From assembly GCA_021372555.1 (NCBI GenBank), contig JAJFUI010000235.1:1-64000 (forward strand): a stretch of DNA of 64,000 bases, in the 5' to 3' direction. A program made the translations under genes and the position numbers. Under the pieces are notes generated by a model, which had not been told where the DNA came from, did no database searches, and saw only the letters and a program-made list of their open reading frames with translations. Origin of the DNA: Planctomycetaceae bacterium (GTDB taxonomy: Bacteria > Planctomycetota > Planctomycetia > Pirellulales > Thermoguttaceae). This document shows positions 25,633 to 35,400 of this stretch, piece by piece. How positions within the stretch are numbered: position 1 is the stretch's first letter; each line of letters opens with the position of its first letter.

Positions 25633-25662
25633 GTGTTCCCAAGACCGGAGACGTCGATCTGC

Positions 25663-25694
25663 AACCCCCGCCTGAACCGGCGGGGGTTGTTCTA
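25663..25694 (+). terminator. Rho-independent terminator after fourth PEP-CTERM gene
   Basis: AACCCCCGCC (25663-25672) pairs perfectly with GGCGGGGGTT (25679-25688) around a 6-base loop, followed by GTTCTATTT. The near-symmetric stem may also serve the leftward gene ending at 25708. Confidence 0.8.
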
Positions 25695-25707
25695 TTTCGG
25701 TCGCCCG

Positions 25708-26172
25708 CTATCGAGACTTGAGGGACTGCATCCCGCGTGCGGCTGATGTTGACCGCGAAACGGCCGCGCGACGATGGTTGCCGCCGAGGTTGACCGATTG
25801 GTTGCCGAGACTTTGGCCGGGGCCCGGGTAGTAATGCGAGTAGTTCATGAATACGCTGGCGGAGCCGGTCGGCCGGATGCCCATCCGCTCTTGGGTGCTG
25901 GTCATTTCCTGATCGAGCGAACGAATGCCCGCGTTGTTGCTTTGAATTGCGTCCTGCTGCTGACGCAGCGTGTTGTTGAGTTGGAATCGCGGCCTGACGA
26001 ACATGTGGTAGTTGTCCAGCGGCCCGCCGTTCTTCTGGTACAGGCCGAACCAGGGGCTTAACGCCGGCCGACTCGCGGGGTCGCCAGGCTGCGCCTGAGC
26101 ATGCGCCATGCTCGCCGCAGAAAGGATCACGCCGAAGCCCAGCGCCGCCCAACTCAGTCGTCGTCGTATCAT
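25708..26172 (-). CDS. Secreted planctomycete protein of unknown function
   Basis: 154 residues from ATG 26172, with AAAGG eight bases upstream; a longer frame to 26223 is less likely. A signal peptide (MIRRRLSWAALGFGVILSAA to AHAQ) precedes a short mature protein with SPWFGLYQKNGGPLDNYHMF, a Gln/Asn-rich segment and an Arg/Ser-rich end. I recognise this layout, especially the GGPLDNYH motif, as a conserved planctomycete exported protein, but no function is known to me. It could belong to the cell envelope. Confidence 0.75.
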   Translation of the reverse strand: MIRRRLSWAALGFGVILSAASMAHAQAQPGDPASRPALSPWFGLYQKNGGPLDNYHMFVRPRFQLNNTLRQQQDAIQSNNAGIRSLDQEMTSTQERMGIRPTGSASVFMNYSHYYPGPGQSLGNQSVNLGGNHRRAAVSRSTSAARGMQSLKSR

Positions 26173-26377
26173 GACGTCGCCTTTCCGGTCCATATCCAAA
26201 CGACTCTTCAACACATGGCACATTCTATGGCGGTCGCCTCGACCCAGGCAATCGTCCTGGGAAACTCGAATGGCCCTGCCAAATTTATCGACAATGCATT
26301 CCCAGTGTCTTGCGGCTGTTTCGATGGCTTCGTGGCGATGCCGTCTCGATCGCCGCTTGGGACGAGTCGCGAATGAC

Positions 26378-26406
26378 TTGATTTCGCGATTCCCATCTGT
26401 TACGCT
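26378..26406 (+). promoter_or_regulatory. Weak candidate promoter for the 64-residue ORF
   Basis: TTGATT (26378-26383) and TACGCT (26401-26406) are 17 bases apart. Transcription would start close to the ATG at 26419, which also lacks a Shine-Dalgarno, so the mRNA could be nearly leaderless. The -10 match is poor. Confidence 0.2.
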
Positions 26407-26418
26407 CGCTCTTTCCGT

Positions 26419-26613
26419 ATGGCGTACAAGATTGCCAAGCTAATGCTGGAACACGCAGGCACCTTCCTCGAACGCACCGAGGCAGTCGAAGTTGCGCTTT
26501 CTCTGGGCATGCCGCTTCATGAAATCGAGGAGTATCTCGACTGGCTCGACGCCACGCGGGGACCGCTGCCTGACATGCCGCCAAAGGAACCTCACGAGGA
26601 CACAGGCGACTGA
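26419..26613 (+). CDS. Small planctomycete protein of unknown function
   Basis: 64 residues, largely helical and acidic: MAYKIAKLMLEHAGTFLERT, then VEVALSLGMPLHEIEEYLDW. The pattern looks like a small helical domain with an HTH-like ALSLGMPLHEIEEYLD segment, and I recognise it as a short protein repeatedly found in planctomycetes; I know of no function. There is no Shine-Dalgarno before the ATG. It lies alone between leftward genes. The amino-acid composition is far from the Arg-rich shadow ORFs of this genome, which supports it being real. Confidence 0.7.
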   Translation: MAYKIAKLMLEHAGTFLERTEAVEVALSLGMPLHEIEEYLDWLDATRGPLPDMPPKEPHEDTGD

Positions 26614-26631
26614 CGCGCTGGCCCGCTCTCG

Positions 26632-27411
26632 TTACTCGAGCGCCGCGGAGCCAGCCGCACAACGCTGGCAGGGTCCCGACGCCATCATGGGGCACTCGCC
26701 CAGCACGTCGATGGGCCATCCGTCCTGGTCGCACGCCGGCGCATCGAAGATGGACTGGAAGAACGACGCCGATTGCTCGCTGCTGTCGATTTGCGGCGGC
26801 GGCGAAACATTTTCCTGAGGTGGCAGGTTCTCTTGCGGCAGTGAGACGTTGCTGGCCTGCGGCCGTCCGTCGTTCGGTTGCGGCTGAGGTCCGCCGTTTG
26901 GTTGCGGCGGCGGAAGACTGTTTTGTTCCATTGGCACGTTCGTCGGCGGCAGCGGCACCACGCTATTCGGGCTTGGGGGAGGCATAGTGCCCGGCTGTGA
27001 CGGCGGCAGATTGCTCGGCTGCTGCGCCGGCGTCTTGTTGGGCAGCGGCGGAAGCGGATCGTTTGGCCGCGGCGGGGAACTGGCCGGCTCGCGAGGCGGC
27101 GCGAGTTCCACACCTGGCGTCGGAAGCGTCTCCCATGCGGGCGGATGATCGATGCCGCTGGATTTGTCGCCGCCGGGCATTTGGATTTCAGGCAACGCGG
27201 GGCTTGAGATCACGGGTTGCGCGCCGCAAAACGGCCACGGATGCCAGCAGGTCGGGCGGAACCCGTAGTACGGATCGCACCCAACCGTGGCCTCCTTCTG
27301 GGCCGTCTTCCAGAGGCACGCGCCGTCGGTGACGCACCCCGCAACGCAGCACAGCAGCAACAGCCCTATGCCGCAGACAAGCTTCGCACTGTTGTCCGTT
27401 TGGTGGCTCAT
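26632..27411 (-). CDS. Proline-rich lipoprotein, function unknown
   Basis: 259 residues. The N-terminus has a lipoprotein signal peptide with the lipobox VAGC at about residues 23-26. The mature part starts with a short Cys/Trp-containing segment (CDPYYGFRPTCWHPWPFC), followed by about 130 residues dominated by Pro, Asn and Gln with repeats such as LPPPQPNGGPQPQPNDG, and ends in a Cys-containing segment (GECPMMASGPCQRCAAG). The Pro-rich region is probably an extended spacer in the periplasm. It lies directly downstream of the polysaccharide export gene (42-base gap), so it may be co-transcribed and act in the same envelope process. Confidence 0.75.
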   Translation of the reverse strand: MSHQTDNSAKLVCGIGLLLLCCVAGCVTDGACLWKTAQKEATVGCDPYYGFRPTCWHPWPFCGAQPVISSPALPEIQMPGGDKSSGIDHPPAWETLPTPGVELAPPREPASSPPRPNDPLPPLPNKTPAQQPSNLPPSQPGTMPPPSPNSVVPLPPTNVPMEQNSLPPPQPNGGPQPQPNDGRPQASNVSLPQENLPPQENVSPPPQIDSSEQSASFFQSIFDAPACDQDGWPIDVLGECPMMASGPCQRCAAGSAALE

Positions 27412-27452
27412 TGCAACTGGTAACTCGTTGGAAAAGGCACCGACCGCTTACC

Positions 27453-28520
27453 CTAGAAAGTACCCTGCGGATTTCCACCGCCCTTGAGCACTGGGCCAGA
27501 AAACCGCGTGACCGTGCCAACGCCCAAGAGCGAGAATCCCATGATCCGCTCGAAAGGCGCTGTAAGCTTCGCCAAGCCCGTATCGAAGGCGATCAGCTTG
27601 TCCTCGGCAATGAACACTCGATCGCCGGGCAAAATCTGATAGTTGGTGCACGCCGACGCTTGGGCAGTGATGTCTTCCCACTTCACCGGCAGCACCTGGA
27701 CCTTCCCCGGCTGATCCGTGGGCCGAGCGATCCAAATCCGCTTTGACGACACCTGCTGCAACCCATTGACCTGTGAGATCGCGTCGAGAATGGTCTCGTT
27801 GCCGGTAACGGGGAATCGATACACGCCGTCACCGAGCCCCGCGCCCTGGACGACCAGGTAGTACACCTTGCTGTTGTAGGCGAAGACATCGAGCGAGATC
27901 TCAGGATCTTCCAGGTACTGGGACAGGTATTGCTGAATCGCCCTTCTGGCGTCGGCAATGGTCATGCCCACAACGGGAACGCTGCCATAGCTTCCCAGCG
28001 TCACCGTCCCGTCCGGGCCAACCAGATGTTGGCCGGCAATCTGCTGCTTCGCCGCCGTATCGGCCAACTCTGCCGATACGATCGGCGCCTGCAACGACGC
28101 GCGCAAGTGACGGGTAATCGCCTCTTCCGCCTGATCGACGGTCAGCCCTCCGACTTTCACCGATCCGTAGCGCGGGCCGAGCTTCACCAATCCGCCTGGC
28201 TCGATGGAGTAGATTCCAGAGATTGGTGCGTCCGGCAAGGCGCCCTGCACCTGGATCGCAAGCATGTCCAGCGTTCGCAAGTGATACGGCGCCCGCGGCA
28301 CCACGTGAATGGCGTCGATCATCAACACGTCGGGCGGCTCAATGACGTACGTCGGCAGGACGACCTTGGATAACTCCCGCGGCACCGGCGACTGAGCATG
28401 GGCCGCATCGACCGGCGGCTGCGACACGGGAGTTCGCGGCACCGTTTGGCAGCCGCCTCCCAGCGTGGCCATCGCCAAGACGAGACCCAGGCATTGATGA
28501 AGGCGGATGTAGGGCTGCAT
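27453..28520 (-). CDS. Polysaccharide export lipoprotein, SLBB/Wza family
   Basis: From ATG 28520: lipoprotein signal MQPYIRLHQCLGLVLAMATL with lipobox GGGC, then a polysaccharide-export domain (YVIEPPDVLMID; YSIEPGGLVKLGPRYGSVKV; TVDQAEEAI) and SLBB-type segments (YYLVVQGAGLGDGVYRFPVT; NYQILPGDRVFI). Such proteins form the outer-membrane exit channel for capsule or exopolysaccharide and partner with the Wzc-like kinase at 17599. An in-frame extension to ATG 28643 or GTG 28649 would add about 42 Cys-containing residues before the signal peptide; I regard 28520 as more likely. Confidence 0.85.
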   Translation of the reverse strand: MQPYIRLHQCLGLVLAMATLGGGCQTVPRTPVSQPPVDAAHAQSPVPRELSKVVLPTYVIEPPDVLMIDAIHVVPRAPYHLRTLDMLAIQVQGALPDAPISGIYSIEPGGLVKLGPRYGSVKVGGLTVDQAEEAITRHLRASLQAPIVSAELADTAAKQQIAGQHLVGPDGTVTLGSYGSVPVVGMTIADARRAIQQYLSQYLEDPEISLDVFAYNSKVYYLVVQGAGLGDGVYRFPVTGNETILDAISQVNGLQQVSSKRIWIARPTDQPGKVQVLPVKWEDITAQASACTNYQILPGDRVFIAEDKLIAFDTGLAKLTAPFERIMGFSLLGVGTVTRFSGPVLKGGGNPQGTF

Positions 28521-28881
28521 CGTGTAATCCGCTGAGCCAAAAACCATCTTGCTTTTGGAGTCCCGGCACAGGCCGCAGGAACGGCACGGGACCAAGAACT
28601 CCTTCCTTCCTGCAATTCGGCACAGCCCTCCAAACCACTTCATTCCCACCCCGCCGCTCGTGGCGGATCGGCAATCTGACGTTCCGCTTGTACCAGTTAG
28701 CTAGGCGCGGCAGGCTAGACAAAGTTTACCGCCCATCGCCACAGCCTTCGCAGCGGTTCCCTCGTCGGAAAACTCCTCAGGGCGTGGGCGTAGAAGTCCT
28801 GATTCGTGCGAGACACAAGACCGCTACCATGATGGGCGTCTGACTCGAACTCTTGCTGTGAAAACTAACCAGGAGACCGCG

Positions 28882-29307
28882 ATGGATGCGACCCTGTTAA
28901 TCGGCGACGGCGACCGGAGGCGTCAGGACGCCTTGAGGCGATACTTTTGGGAAAGCGGCTTTCTCGTGGCCACGGCCGTGGACGCCAGGGAGTGCTTGAA
29001 TAAACTGCTTGCCATTGAGCCCGACGTGGTTCTCATTGCCCTGGAGATGCCCGGCGGAGCGGACGCGGTCATCGCTCGCTTGAACCAGGGTCTGATTCCT
29101 GAGAAGCGCCCGATCGTTCTTGTTCTTGGGGACGCCCCCCCGAAAACCATCTCCGACCGCACGCGCGTGCCGATTTGCAACTGCTTCGAGTGGCCAGTCC
29201 CAGCGGAGGAGTTGCTTGATCGCGCGGGCATGGAGATCGCCCGAAAGCTGCTGCGCTTTGCCGAGGAGAGCGAGTCGCGGCGGTATGCCGCCGGAAGCTT
29301 GGTCTAG
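28882..29307 (+). CDS. Degenerate response-regulator receiver protein
   Basis: 141 residues from ATG 28882, with AGGAG seven bases before it; a GTG at 28858 is in frame but less likely. The beta1 acidic pocket is IGDGDRRRQD, the phosphoacceptor strand reads VVLIALEMPGG with Ala53 where Asp is expected, and the later strand VLVLGDAPP and the CFEWPVP segment replace the usual T/S and K positions. The fold looks like a CheY-type receiver that cannot be phosphorylated in the normal way. There is no output domain. It may bind a partner constitutively. No kinase lies next to it. Confidence 0.7.
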   Translation: MDATLLIGDGDRRRQDALRRYFWESGFLVATAVDARECLNKLLAIEPDVVLIALEMPGGADAVIARLNQGLIPEKRPIVLVLGDAPPKTISDRTRVPICNCFEWPVPAEELLDRAGMEIARKLLRFAEESESRRYAAGSLV

Positions 29308-29410
29308 GGATCGGCCGTCCGCCTCGCTCGGTTGTCCCGTTTGTGGACGGCTCATAGAATCCCAGTGTCGGCTGTGCCCTGGGGTTGCTAGCGCCGACAG
29401 CGAGGGGCCA

Positions 29411-29815
29411 ATGCTCGAACCACGATTCAAGTTGCTTTACGACGGTGACTGTCCGTTCTGCCGTCGCGAGGTCGAGTGGCTCAAACGTCGAGACCGCGCC
29501 AACCGGCTGGACCTCGAGAACATCGCCGCGTTGGGGTTTGATCCCCGTCGGTACGGGCTCACTTGGCCAGAGGTGACCGGAAGCTTGCACGGCATTTTGC
29601 CCGATGGCCGCGTCGTGCGGCGGCTTGAGGCCGTTCGGCACGCGTACGAGGCCGTCGGCCTGGGCTGGCTGATTGCCCCCGCGCGGTTGCCCGTCATTCG
29701 CCACGTGCTCGACGGGATGTACCGAGCGTTTGCGAAGAATCGGGTTCGGCTTGGAAACCTCGTTGGCCGCGGCTGCGAGCACCGGACTTGCGAAAAGTCG
29801 TTCACGCCGCGATGA
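29411..29815 (+). CDS. DCC-family thiol-disulfide oxidoreductase-like protein (DUF393)
   Basis: 134 residues. LLYDGDCPFCRREVEWLKRR has the eponymous DxxCxxC motif of the DCC family, followed by the expected helical region and the late FRxxG-like part (GMYRAFAKNR). Family members are small cytoplasmic proteins presumed to be redox active; substrates are unknown. The ATG at 29411 follows GAGGGG at a short distance; the frame is open from 29120, but that part overlaps the receiver gene and looks like shadow. Confidence 0.85.
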   Translation: MLEPRFKLLYDGDCPFCRREVEWLKRRDRANRLDLENIAALGFDPRRYGLTWPEVTGSLHGILPDGRVVRRLEAVRHAYEAVGLGWLIAPARLPVIRHVLDGMYRAFAKNRVRLGNLVGRGCEHRTCEKSFTPR

Positions 29816-29866
29816 ATTGGGTTGCTCACTTGTCACGCTCCCGTGCGGCGGTGAGAATGGGCATCC

Positions 29867-32122
29867 ATGAAAAGCTGTCCTGCCGGCACGGCGTCTAGTG
29901 AGAAACCGCTTTCCGCGATCGGTCTGGTTCGCCAATTCGGCGCCGGGTCGGCAATGGCGTGCGAGGGGATCGCGTCGGTGTTGGGAGCGTGTAGCCCGGC
30001 TGCCCGACGAGCGGAGAACGACTTGGCTTGGGAACGGCTGCCGCGGCTCCTGGCCCGCCCGGCCGCCCGATACGGCGTCTCGGACGATCCGGCAGCGGCC
30101 GCGGCGTTGCTCGTTGCGCTCCGTGCCTATTACGCATTGTTGGTCAAACAGTTTCTCCAGCGGCTCGTCCCAGACAGCAACGCCGAGGAGTCGCTATTTC
30201 CACTTCCGCCGAGGAAATCGGCCGCGATCGCGCGTTTTCAGGACCGGCTTGCCACAGCGGTTGCAGCGTATGACCTCAGCAAGTCGCCCGAGGGCCTCGA
30301 TGGTCACTGCGATGTGTTCAAACCCCTCTATCACGACCTATTTCCGCGGCCGCTGCGACGACAGCTAGGCGAGTACTATACGCCGGACTGGCTCGCCCAG
30401 CATGTGCTCGATCAGGTCGCCTACGAGGGCCAAAGCACCAAACGGCTTCTTGACCCGGCCTGCGGCTCCGGCACATTCCTGCTGATGGCCATCCGACGGC
30501 TGCGACGATCGCACGAGGCGAAGAAGGATGGGAACGCCGGGACCTTGCTGGCCTCCCTGCCGGTTGGGTTCGACCTGAATCCTTTGGCGGTGCTGACGGC
30601 ACGAGCGAACTATCTTCTCGCGTTGGCCGATTTGCTGCCTCAACTCGGTCGCTTCCAGCCGCCGGTCCATCTTTGCGACTCGATTCTGCATCAAAGGAAG
30701 GAATCCCAATTCGACTATGTCGTCGGCAATCCGCCATGGATCGCCTGGGATAACCTGCCGACGCACGACCGCGAGGCGACCAAACCGTTGTGGGAAAAGT
30801 ACGGGCTGTTCTCTCTCTCCGGCGTCAAAGCGCGGCACGGCGGCGGCAAGAAAGATCTTTCGATGCTCATGCTATATGTCGCGGCCGACCGCTATCTGAA
30901 GCCGGGCGGACGGTTGGGCATGGTCATCACGCAGACATTGTTTCAAACGCTCGGCGCCGGCGATGGCTTCCGCCGCTTTCAACTCGGCCCCGACGGCCCT
31001 CCGTTGCGAGTTCTGCGAGTGGACGACCTCACAGCCCTCAAGCCGTTCGGCGACGCCGCCAATTGGACCAGCACCATCCTGCTCGAAAAAGGCGTTGCCA
31101 CGCGCTATCCCGTTCCATATTTCCGATGGACCGAACACGCTGCCAAGGCCAAGAACGGCAGGCACGGGAGCCGCTTTCAGCAACAAGCCTACTTGGCTCG
31201 CCCGATCGATCCCGCGGCTCCCACTTCTCCCTGGCTCGTGCGGCCCGACGCTGGGGACCATCAATCGTTGGCGATTCCATCTCCCGGACCCTCCGACTAC
31301 ACTGCTCACCTGGGCGCCAACACCGGCGGCGCCAACGGCGTCTATTGGCTAGAGGTTTTGGGGGAGACGCGCGACGGGGTGCGCGTCCGCAATGTCGCCG
31401 CCCGCGGAAAACATCGCGTCGAGGGCGTGGAGCGCGTGATCGAGCCGGAATTGCTTTACCCGCTGCTGCGCTGGGGTGGGGTTCGACGCTACCGAGCCAT
31501 CGCGGACGGTTGCCTGCTTCTCGCGCAAGACCCCGCAACGCGTTCCGGCATCGACGAGACAACGATGCGGGCCCGATGGCCGCGGACGCTCGGGTACCTC
31601 GAACGGTTTCGTCCGTTGCTCGCCGCTCGCGCGGCCTACCGCCGTTACCAACACGCCGGCCCGTTCTACTCGATGTACAACGTGGGCGTCTACACGACCG
31701 CCCCGATCAAGGTCGTCTGGCGACGAATGGATCGCCGAATCAACGCCGCGGTCGTTCAGACGGCGCGGCAGGGCGCAGGCACCAAGCCGATCCTTCCGCA
31801 GGAAACCTGCGTTCTGGTAGCCTGCGACTCGGTCGACGAGGCACACTATCTCTGCGGCATGCTCAACAGCGACAGCGTCAACCGACTTGTGACGGCCCAT
31901 AGCGTCCGCGGGGGGAAGAGCTTCGGCACGCCGGGTATGCTCAACTTCGTTCCCCTCCGGCGTTTTCGCCCCGAGGACCCGGTGCACCGGCGGATTTGCT
32001 GCCTCAGTCGGCAGGCACACTCGGCGATGTTGGAGATCGCCGACGAACGGTCCGCCGATCTGGCCGTCGAGCCCTTCCAACAAGAGATCGACCGGGTGGC
32101 TGCGACGTTGTTGCCGCAGTGA
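29867..32122 (+). CDS. Solitary N6-adenine DNA methyltransferase (Eco57I-like)
   Basis: 751 residues. Motif X is GEYYTPDWLAQHVLDQV (about 169-185), motif I is LDPACGSGTFLLMAI (195-209) for S-adenosylmethionine, and motif IV is VVGNPPWIAW (286-294), the adenine-N6 catalytic NPPW. The C-terminal half (about 380-750) resembles a target-recognition region. The N-terminal 150 residues are helical; I see no PD-(D/E)XK nuclease motif. No restriction, specificity or phage-defence gene is adjacent, so it is an orphan enzyme as far as the window shows. It may act in regulation or be the modification part of a type IIG-like system that has lost its nuclease. Confidence 0.85.
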   Translation: MKSCPAGTASSEKPLSAIGLVRQFGAGSAMACEGIASVLGACSPAARRAENDLAWERLPRLLARPAARYGVSDDPAAAAALLVALRAYYALLVKQFLQRLVPDSNAEESLFPLPPRKSAAIARFQDRLATAVAAYDLSKSPEGLDGHCDVFKPLYHDLFPRPLRRQLGEYYTPDWLAQHVLDQVAYEGQSTKRLLDPACGSGTFLLMAIRRLRRSHEAKKDGNAGTLLASLPVGFDLNPLAVLTARANYLLALADLLPQLGRFQPPVHLCDSILHQRKESQFDYVVGNPPWIAWDNLPTHDREATKPLWEKYGLFSLSGVKARHGGGKKDLSMLMLYVAADRYLKPGGRLGMVITQTLFQTLGAGDGFRRFQLGPDGPPLRVLRVDDLTALKPFGDAANWTSTILLEKGVATRYPVPYFRWTEHAAKAKNGRHGSRFQQQAYLARPIDPAAPTSPWLVRPDAGDHQSLAIPSPGPSDYTAHLGANTGGANGVYWLEVLGETRDGVRVRNVAARGKHRVEGVERVIEPELLYPLLRWGGVRRYRAIADGCLLLAQDPATRSGIDETTMRARWPRTLGYLERFRPLLAARAAYRRYQHAGPFYSMYNVGVYTTAPIKVVWRRMDRRINAAVVQTARQGAGTKPILPQETCVLVACDSVDEAHYLCGMLNSDSVNRLVTAHSVRGGKSFGTPGMLNFVPLRRFRPEDPVHRRICCLSRQAHSAMLEIADERSADLAVEPFQQEIDRVAATLLPQ

Positions 32123-32458
32123 GTCGTACGCGTTGCTTTTTGGCTGCATGCGCGTCGCCCGGTCGCCCGTGGCATCCCTCCCGAGAGTTAGTGTCGTTGC
32201 AAGTTTCTGGACTCCGGGGAAGTACCCGGCTACCATAACGGGGAAGGGCGTCGGTGCGGAGATAACGAGGCTTCGGATTTTGCGGGCGACCATTCTTGAG
32301 ACCGGCGCTGTTGGCAGCGCGCTCAGGTTACTGTTGGCGCGTCACTTGCGACGTTGCGCCGCCTGCCGCGTTCTCGGTAGGCTGGAGACTCTTCTCGCCC
32401 GAGCCCTTCGCGACACTAGACAACGGCCGTTCGGAGGCCTGTAAGTCCCAGGATCATC
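32123..32458. other. Intergenic region before the giant surface-protein gene
   Basis: 336 bases with only Arg/Leu-rich shadow frames (for example 32133-32444 plus). No strong terminator or promoter is obvious. The ATG at 32459 is preceded by CCCAGGATCATC, where AGGA may serve as ribosome-binding site. Confidence 0.55.
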
Positions 32459-35400
32459 ATGAAGAAACTGCATCTGTTTGGTCGGAACTGGTCGGCTTGG
32501 CACTGCAACGAGTCCGCCCGTCGCTCTCAGCAGCCGCGTCGCATCTCTTTCGAGGCCCTGGAGAGCCGTTGTCTGCTGTCAGTCAGCCTGGGAGCGTTAT
32601 CCAATGTGACGATGGCCGCAGGCACGACGCTGTACATCCCGCTTGCCGGCAGCGAATCGGGTCAAACGCTCAGCTATCAGGCGACGGCCTCGGACTACTC
32701 GAAGCTGACCACGGTGATGACGCCGCAGACGAACAAGAGCCTGCAGCTTAACGTCAGCATCAATGGCGTCACCCAGACGATGGCGTTTCGCTTGTTCGAC
32801 GACATGAGCCCGGCCACAACCGCCAAGATTGAAAGTCTTGTGGCAGCGGGTTTTTACAACGGGCTACAGATCTACCGAAACGGCAAGGACACCAACGGCA
32901 ATCCCTTTGTCATCCAGGGCGGCAACGCTCCGCCCAGCGGCTTCATCAAGACCGACCAATCCTCGATCGCCGAAGAGTTCAACCCCGCGCTTCAGTACAC
33001 CTCGGCCGGCATACTGGCCATGGCCCGTTCACTGCTGCCAGGCACCAGTTCGACGGAGTTCTTTGTCACGGAACAGGCGTACCGCAGCCTGGACTTTGAC
33101 TACACGATTTTCGGTTTCCAGACTGCGGGCACCGATGTTGTCCAGACAATCTCCGCGATGGCAAACAAGTCGGAGTACTCCGACCTCGGTTACCTGGTCA
33201 ATCCGGTCACGATCACATCGGCATCGATCTTCACGGACACGCAGAATGGCGTTCTACAGCTTCGCGCGCCTGCTGGAGTGACCGGCACGGTCACCGTCAC
33301 CGTCATCGCCACCGACGGGACAAACGTCTCGTCCGCCCGGTCATTCGACGTCACCATCGTCGGGGACACGGCCACGAAAGCCAATCCGTTTGCCGCAGTA
33401 AGGCCGACCGCGCCGACCAGTGTGACGCTCGTGTCGCCGACGGGCACCACGAATCACGACAACTCGTCCAGTACCAAGACCCTTCAATTCCTGGTTTCCG
33501 GCGTGACCAGCGGCAATGAAGTGGAAATATTGGCCGACGGCAATGTCATTGGCCACGCCACGGCCACGGGGACCAGCGTCACTATCACCACCGACGGCTC
33601 CACGGCCCTGCTCGATGGCACGCACAAGATTACCGCGATCCAGATTGCGCAGGACAAGACGGTAACCGTCAACGAAAGCGACAGCGCCACGACCACCACG
33701 CCCGTCAGCAAGACGGCCGATGTTCCGAGTCTGAGCTCCGCGGCCATCACGCTCACCGTCGATGACACGGCACCGACGTTCACCTTTACCCCTGTCACCA
33801 CCGCCGTCGTCGGAACGACGTACACCTGCCAAGCCACGACCAATGATTCCACGGCCGTCTTCCAGTTGGATCAAGCGCCGACAGGAATGACCATCAACGC
33901 ATCGACCGGAGCCATCAGTTGGACTCCCTCTGCGGCGCAGTCAGGCGTGAATGTGACGGTCCGCGCCACCGACACAACCGGCAACTACACGCAAAAAACC
34001 TTCGCCATCGACGTCTTGCCGGTCAACACTCCCCCGGTGCTCCAGGCCGCGACTCCCTCGATGGGAAGCACCAACGAGGCGACGCCGATAACGATTCCGC
34101 TTATCGGCACCTTTATCGGCAACGGCGGCGCGACGACAACCATTACCGACGCGGACACCGGTGCGGTAACGGGCGGAATCGCCATCTTCAACGTCACCGG
34201 CAACGGCGTCTGGGAATACTCCCTCGACGGGACCACCTTCACGGCAATTCAATCTGTCGGGACGGCCTCGGCCTTGTTGCTCGCTCGCACGGCGGTCCTG
34301 CGATACACGCCAGACGGCAAAAACGGCGAGATGGCGAGCATCAGCTACAGAGCCTGGGACACCACCAGCGGCGTCAGCGGCAGCCGCCTCGATCTGACCC
34401 TTTCGGTAGCAACCAGCAGTCAGTCGCCCGTCAGCACCGCGTCCGACACGGCATGGCTGACGGTAACGAGCGTTAATGACGCGCCGGTCCTCACGCCGGC
34501 CAGCCCGAGCCTAGGGCGCGCTGCGCCCAGTGTGTCCACCACGATCAACTTAGCGACGTTCATCAAGAACGGCTCAGGCACCACAACCATCAGCGACGTC
34601 GACGCGGGCGCTACGTTGGGCGGCATCGCCCTGGTCGGCGTCCATGGTGACGGCGTCTGGGAATACACGCTCGACGGCACAACGTTTGTAGCCATCGGCT
34701 CGGTCTCGCAAAGTTCCGCTCTCCTGCTGCCGAGCACCGCCAAGTTGCGATACACTGCCAATGCCGGGAGCAGCGAGACGGCGAACGTCACCTACGTGGC
34801 CTGGGACACCACTTCGGGCGCGGCCGGAGATCGCGTCGACCTCTCGTCGACCGACGCCACGGGCGGCTCGACGGCCTTCAGTGTCGCCACCGACACGGCC
34901 TCATTAGTCGTGGACGCCGCGCCGGTGCTGACGCCCGCCGCTCCATCGCTGGGCACAACGAACGAGAACACCGCGACCACGATCGCGTTGACAGGCACGT
35001 TCATTAACCACGGCACCGGAACTACGACCATCACCGACGCCAATGCGAACGACGCCCTGGGCGGCATCGCCATCGTCGACACGCTCGGCAACGGCACTTG
35101 GGCCTACTCCCTCGACGGCGTCACCTTCATTGACGTCGGGGCCGTGTCGGGCGCGTCCGCTCTGTTGCTGCCGAGCACCGCCAAGCTCAGGTACACGCCG
35201 GATCTGGAAAACGGCGAAACCGCCAGCATCACCTACCGAGCCTGGGACGCCACGGCCGGCCAAGCGGGCTCAAAGGCCGACACCACGGTTAACGGCGGAG
35301 CGGCCGCCTACAGTTCCGCGACCGACACCGCGTCGCTGACCGTCACCAGCGTCAACGACGCGCCGGTGGTGACCGCGACCAGCCCTTCGATGGGCGCTTT

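Noticed and set aside
29867-32122. DNA methyltransferase as part of a BREX, DISARM or restriction-modification locus
   Set aside because: Neighbours are a degenerate receiver, a DCC protein and a surface protein; no nuclease, helicase or other defence gene lies nearby.
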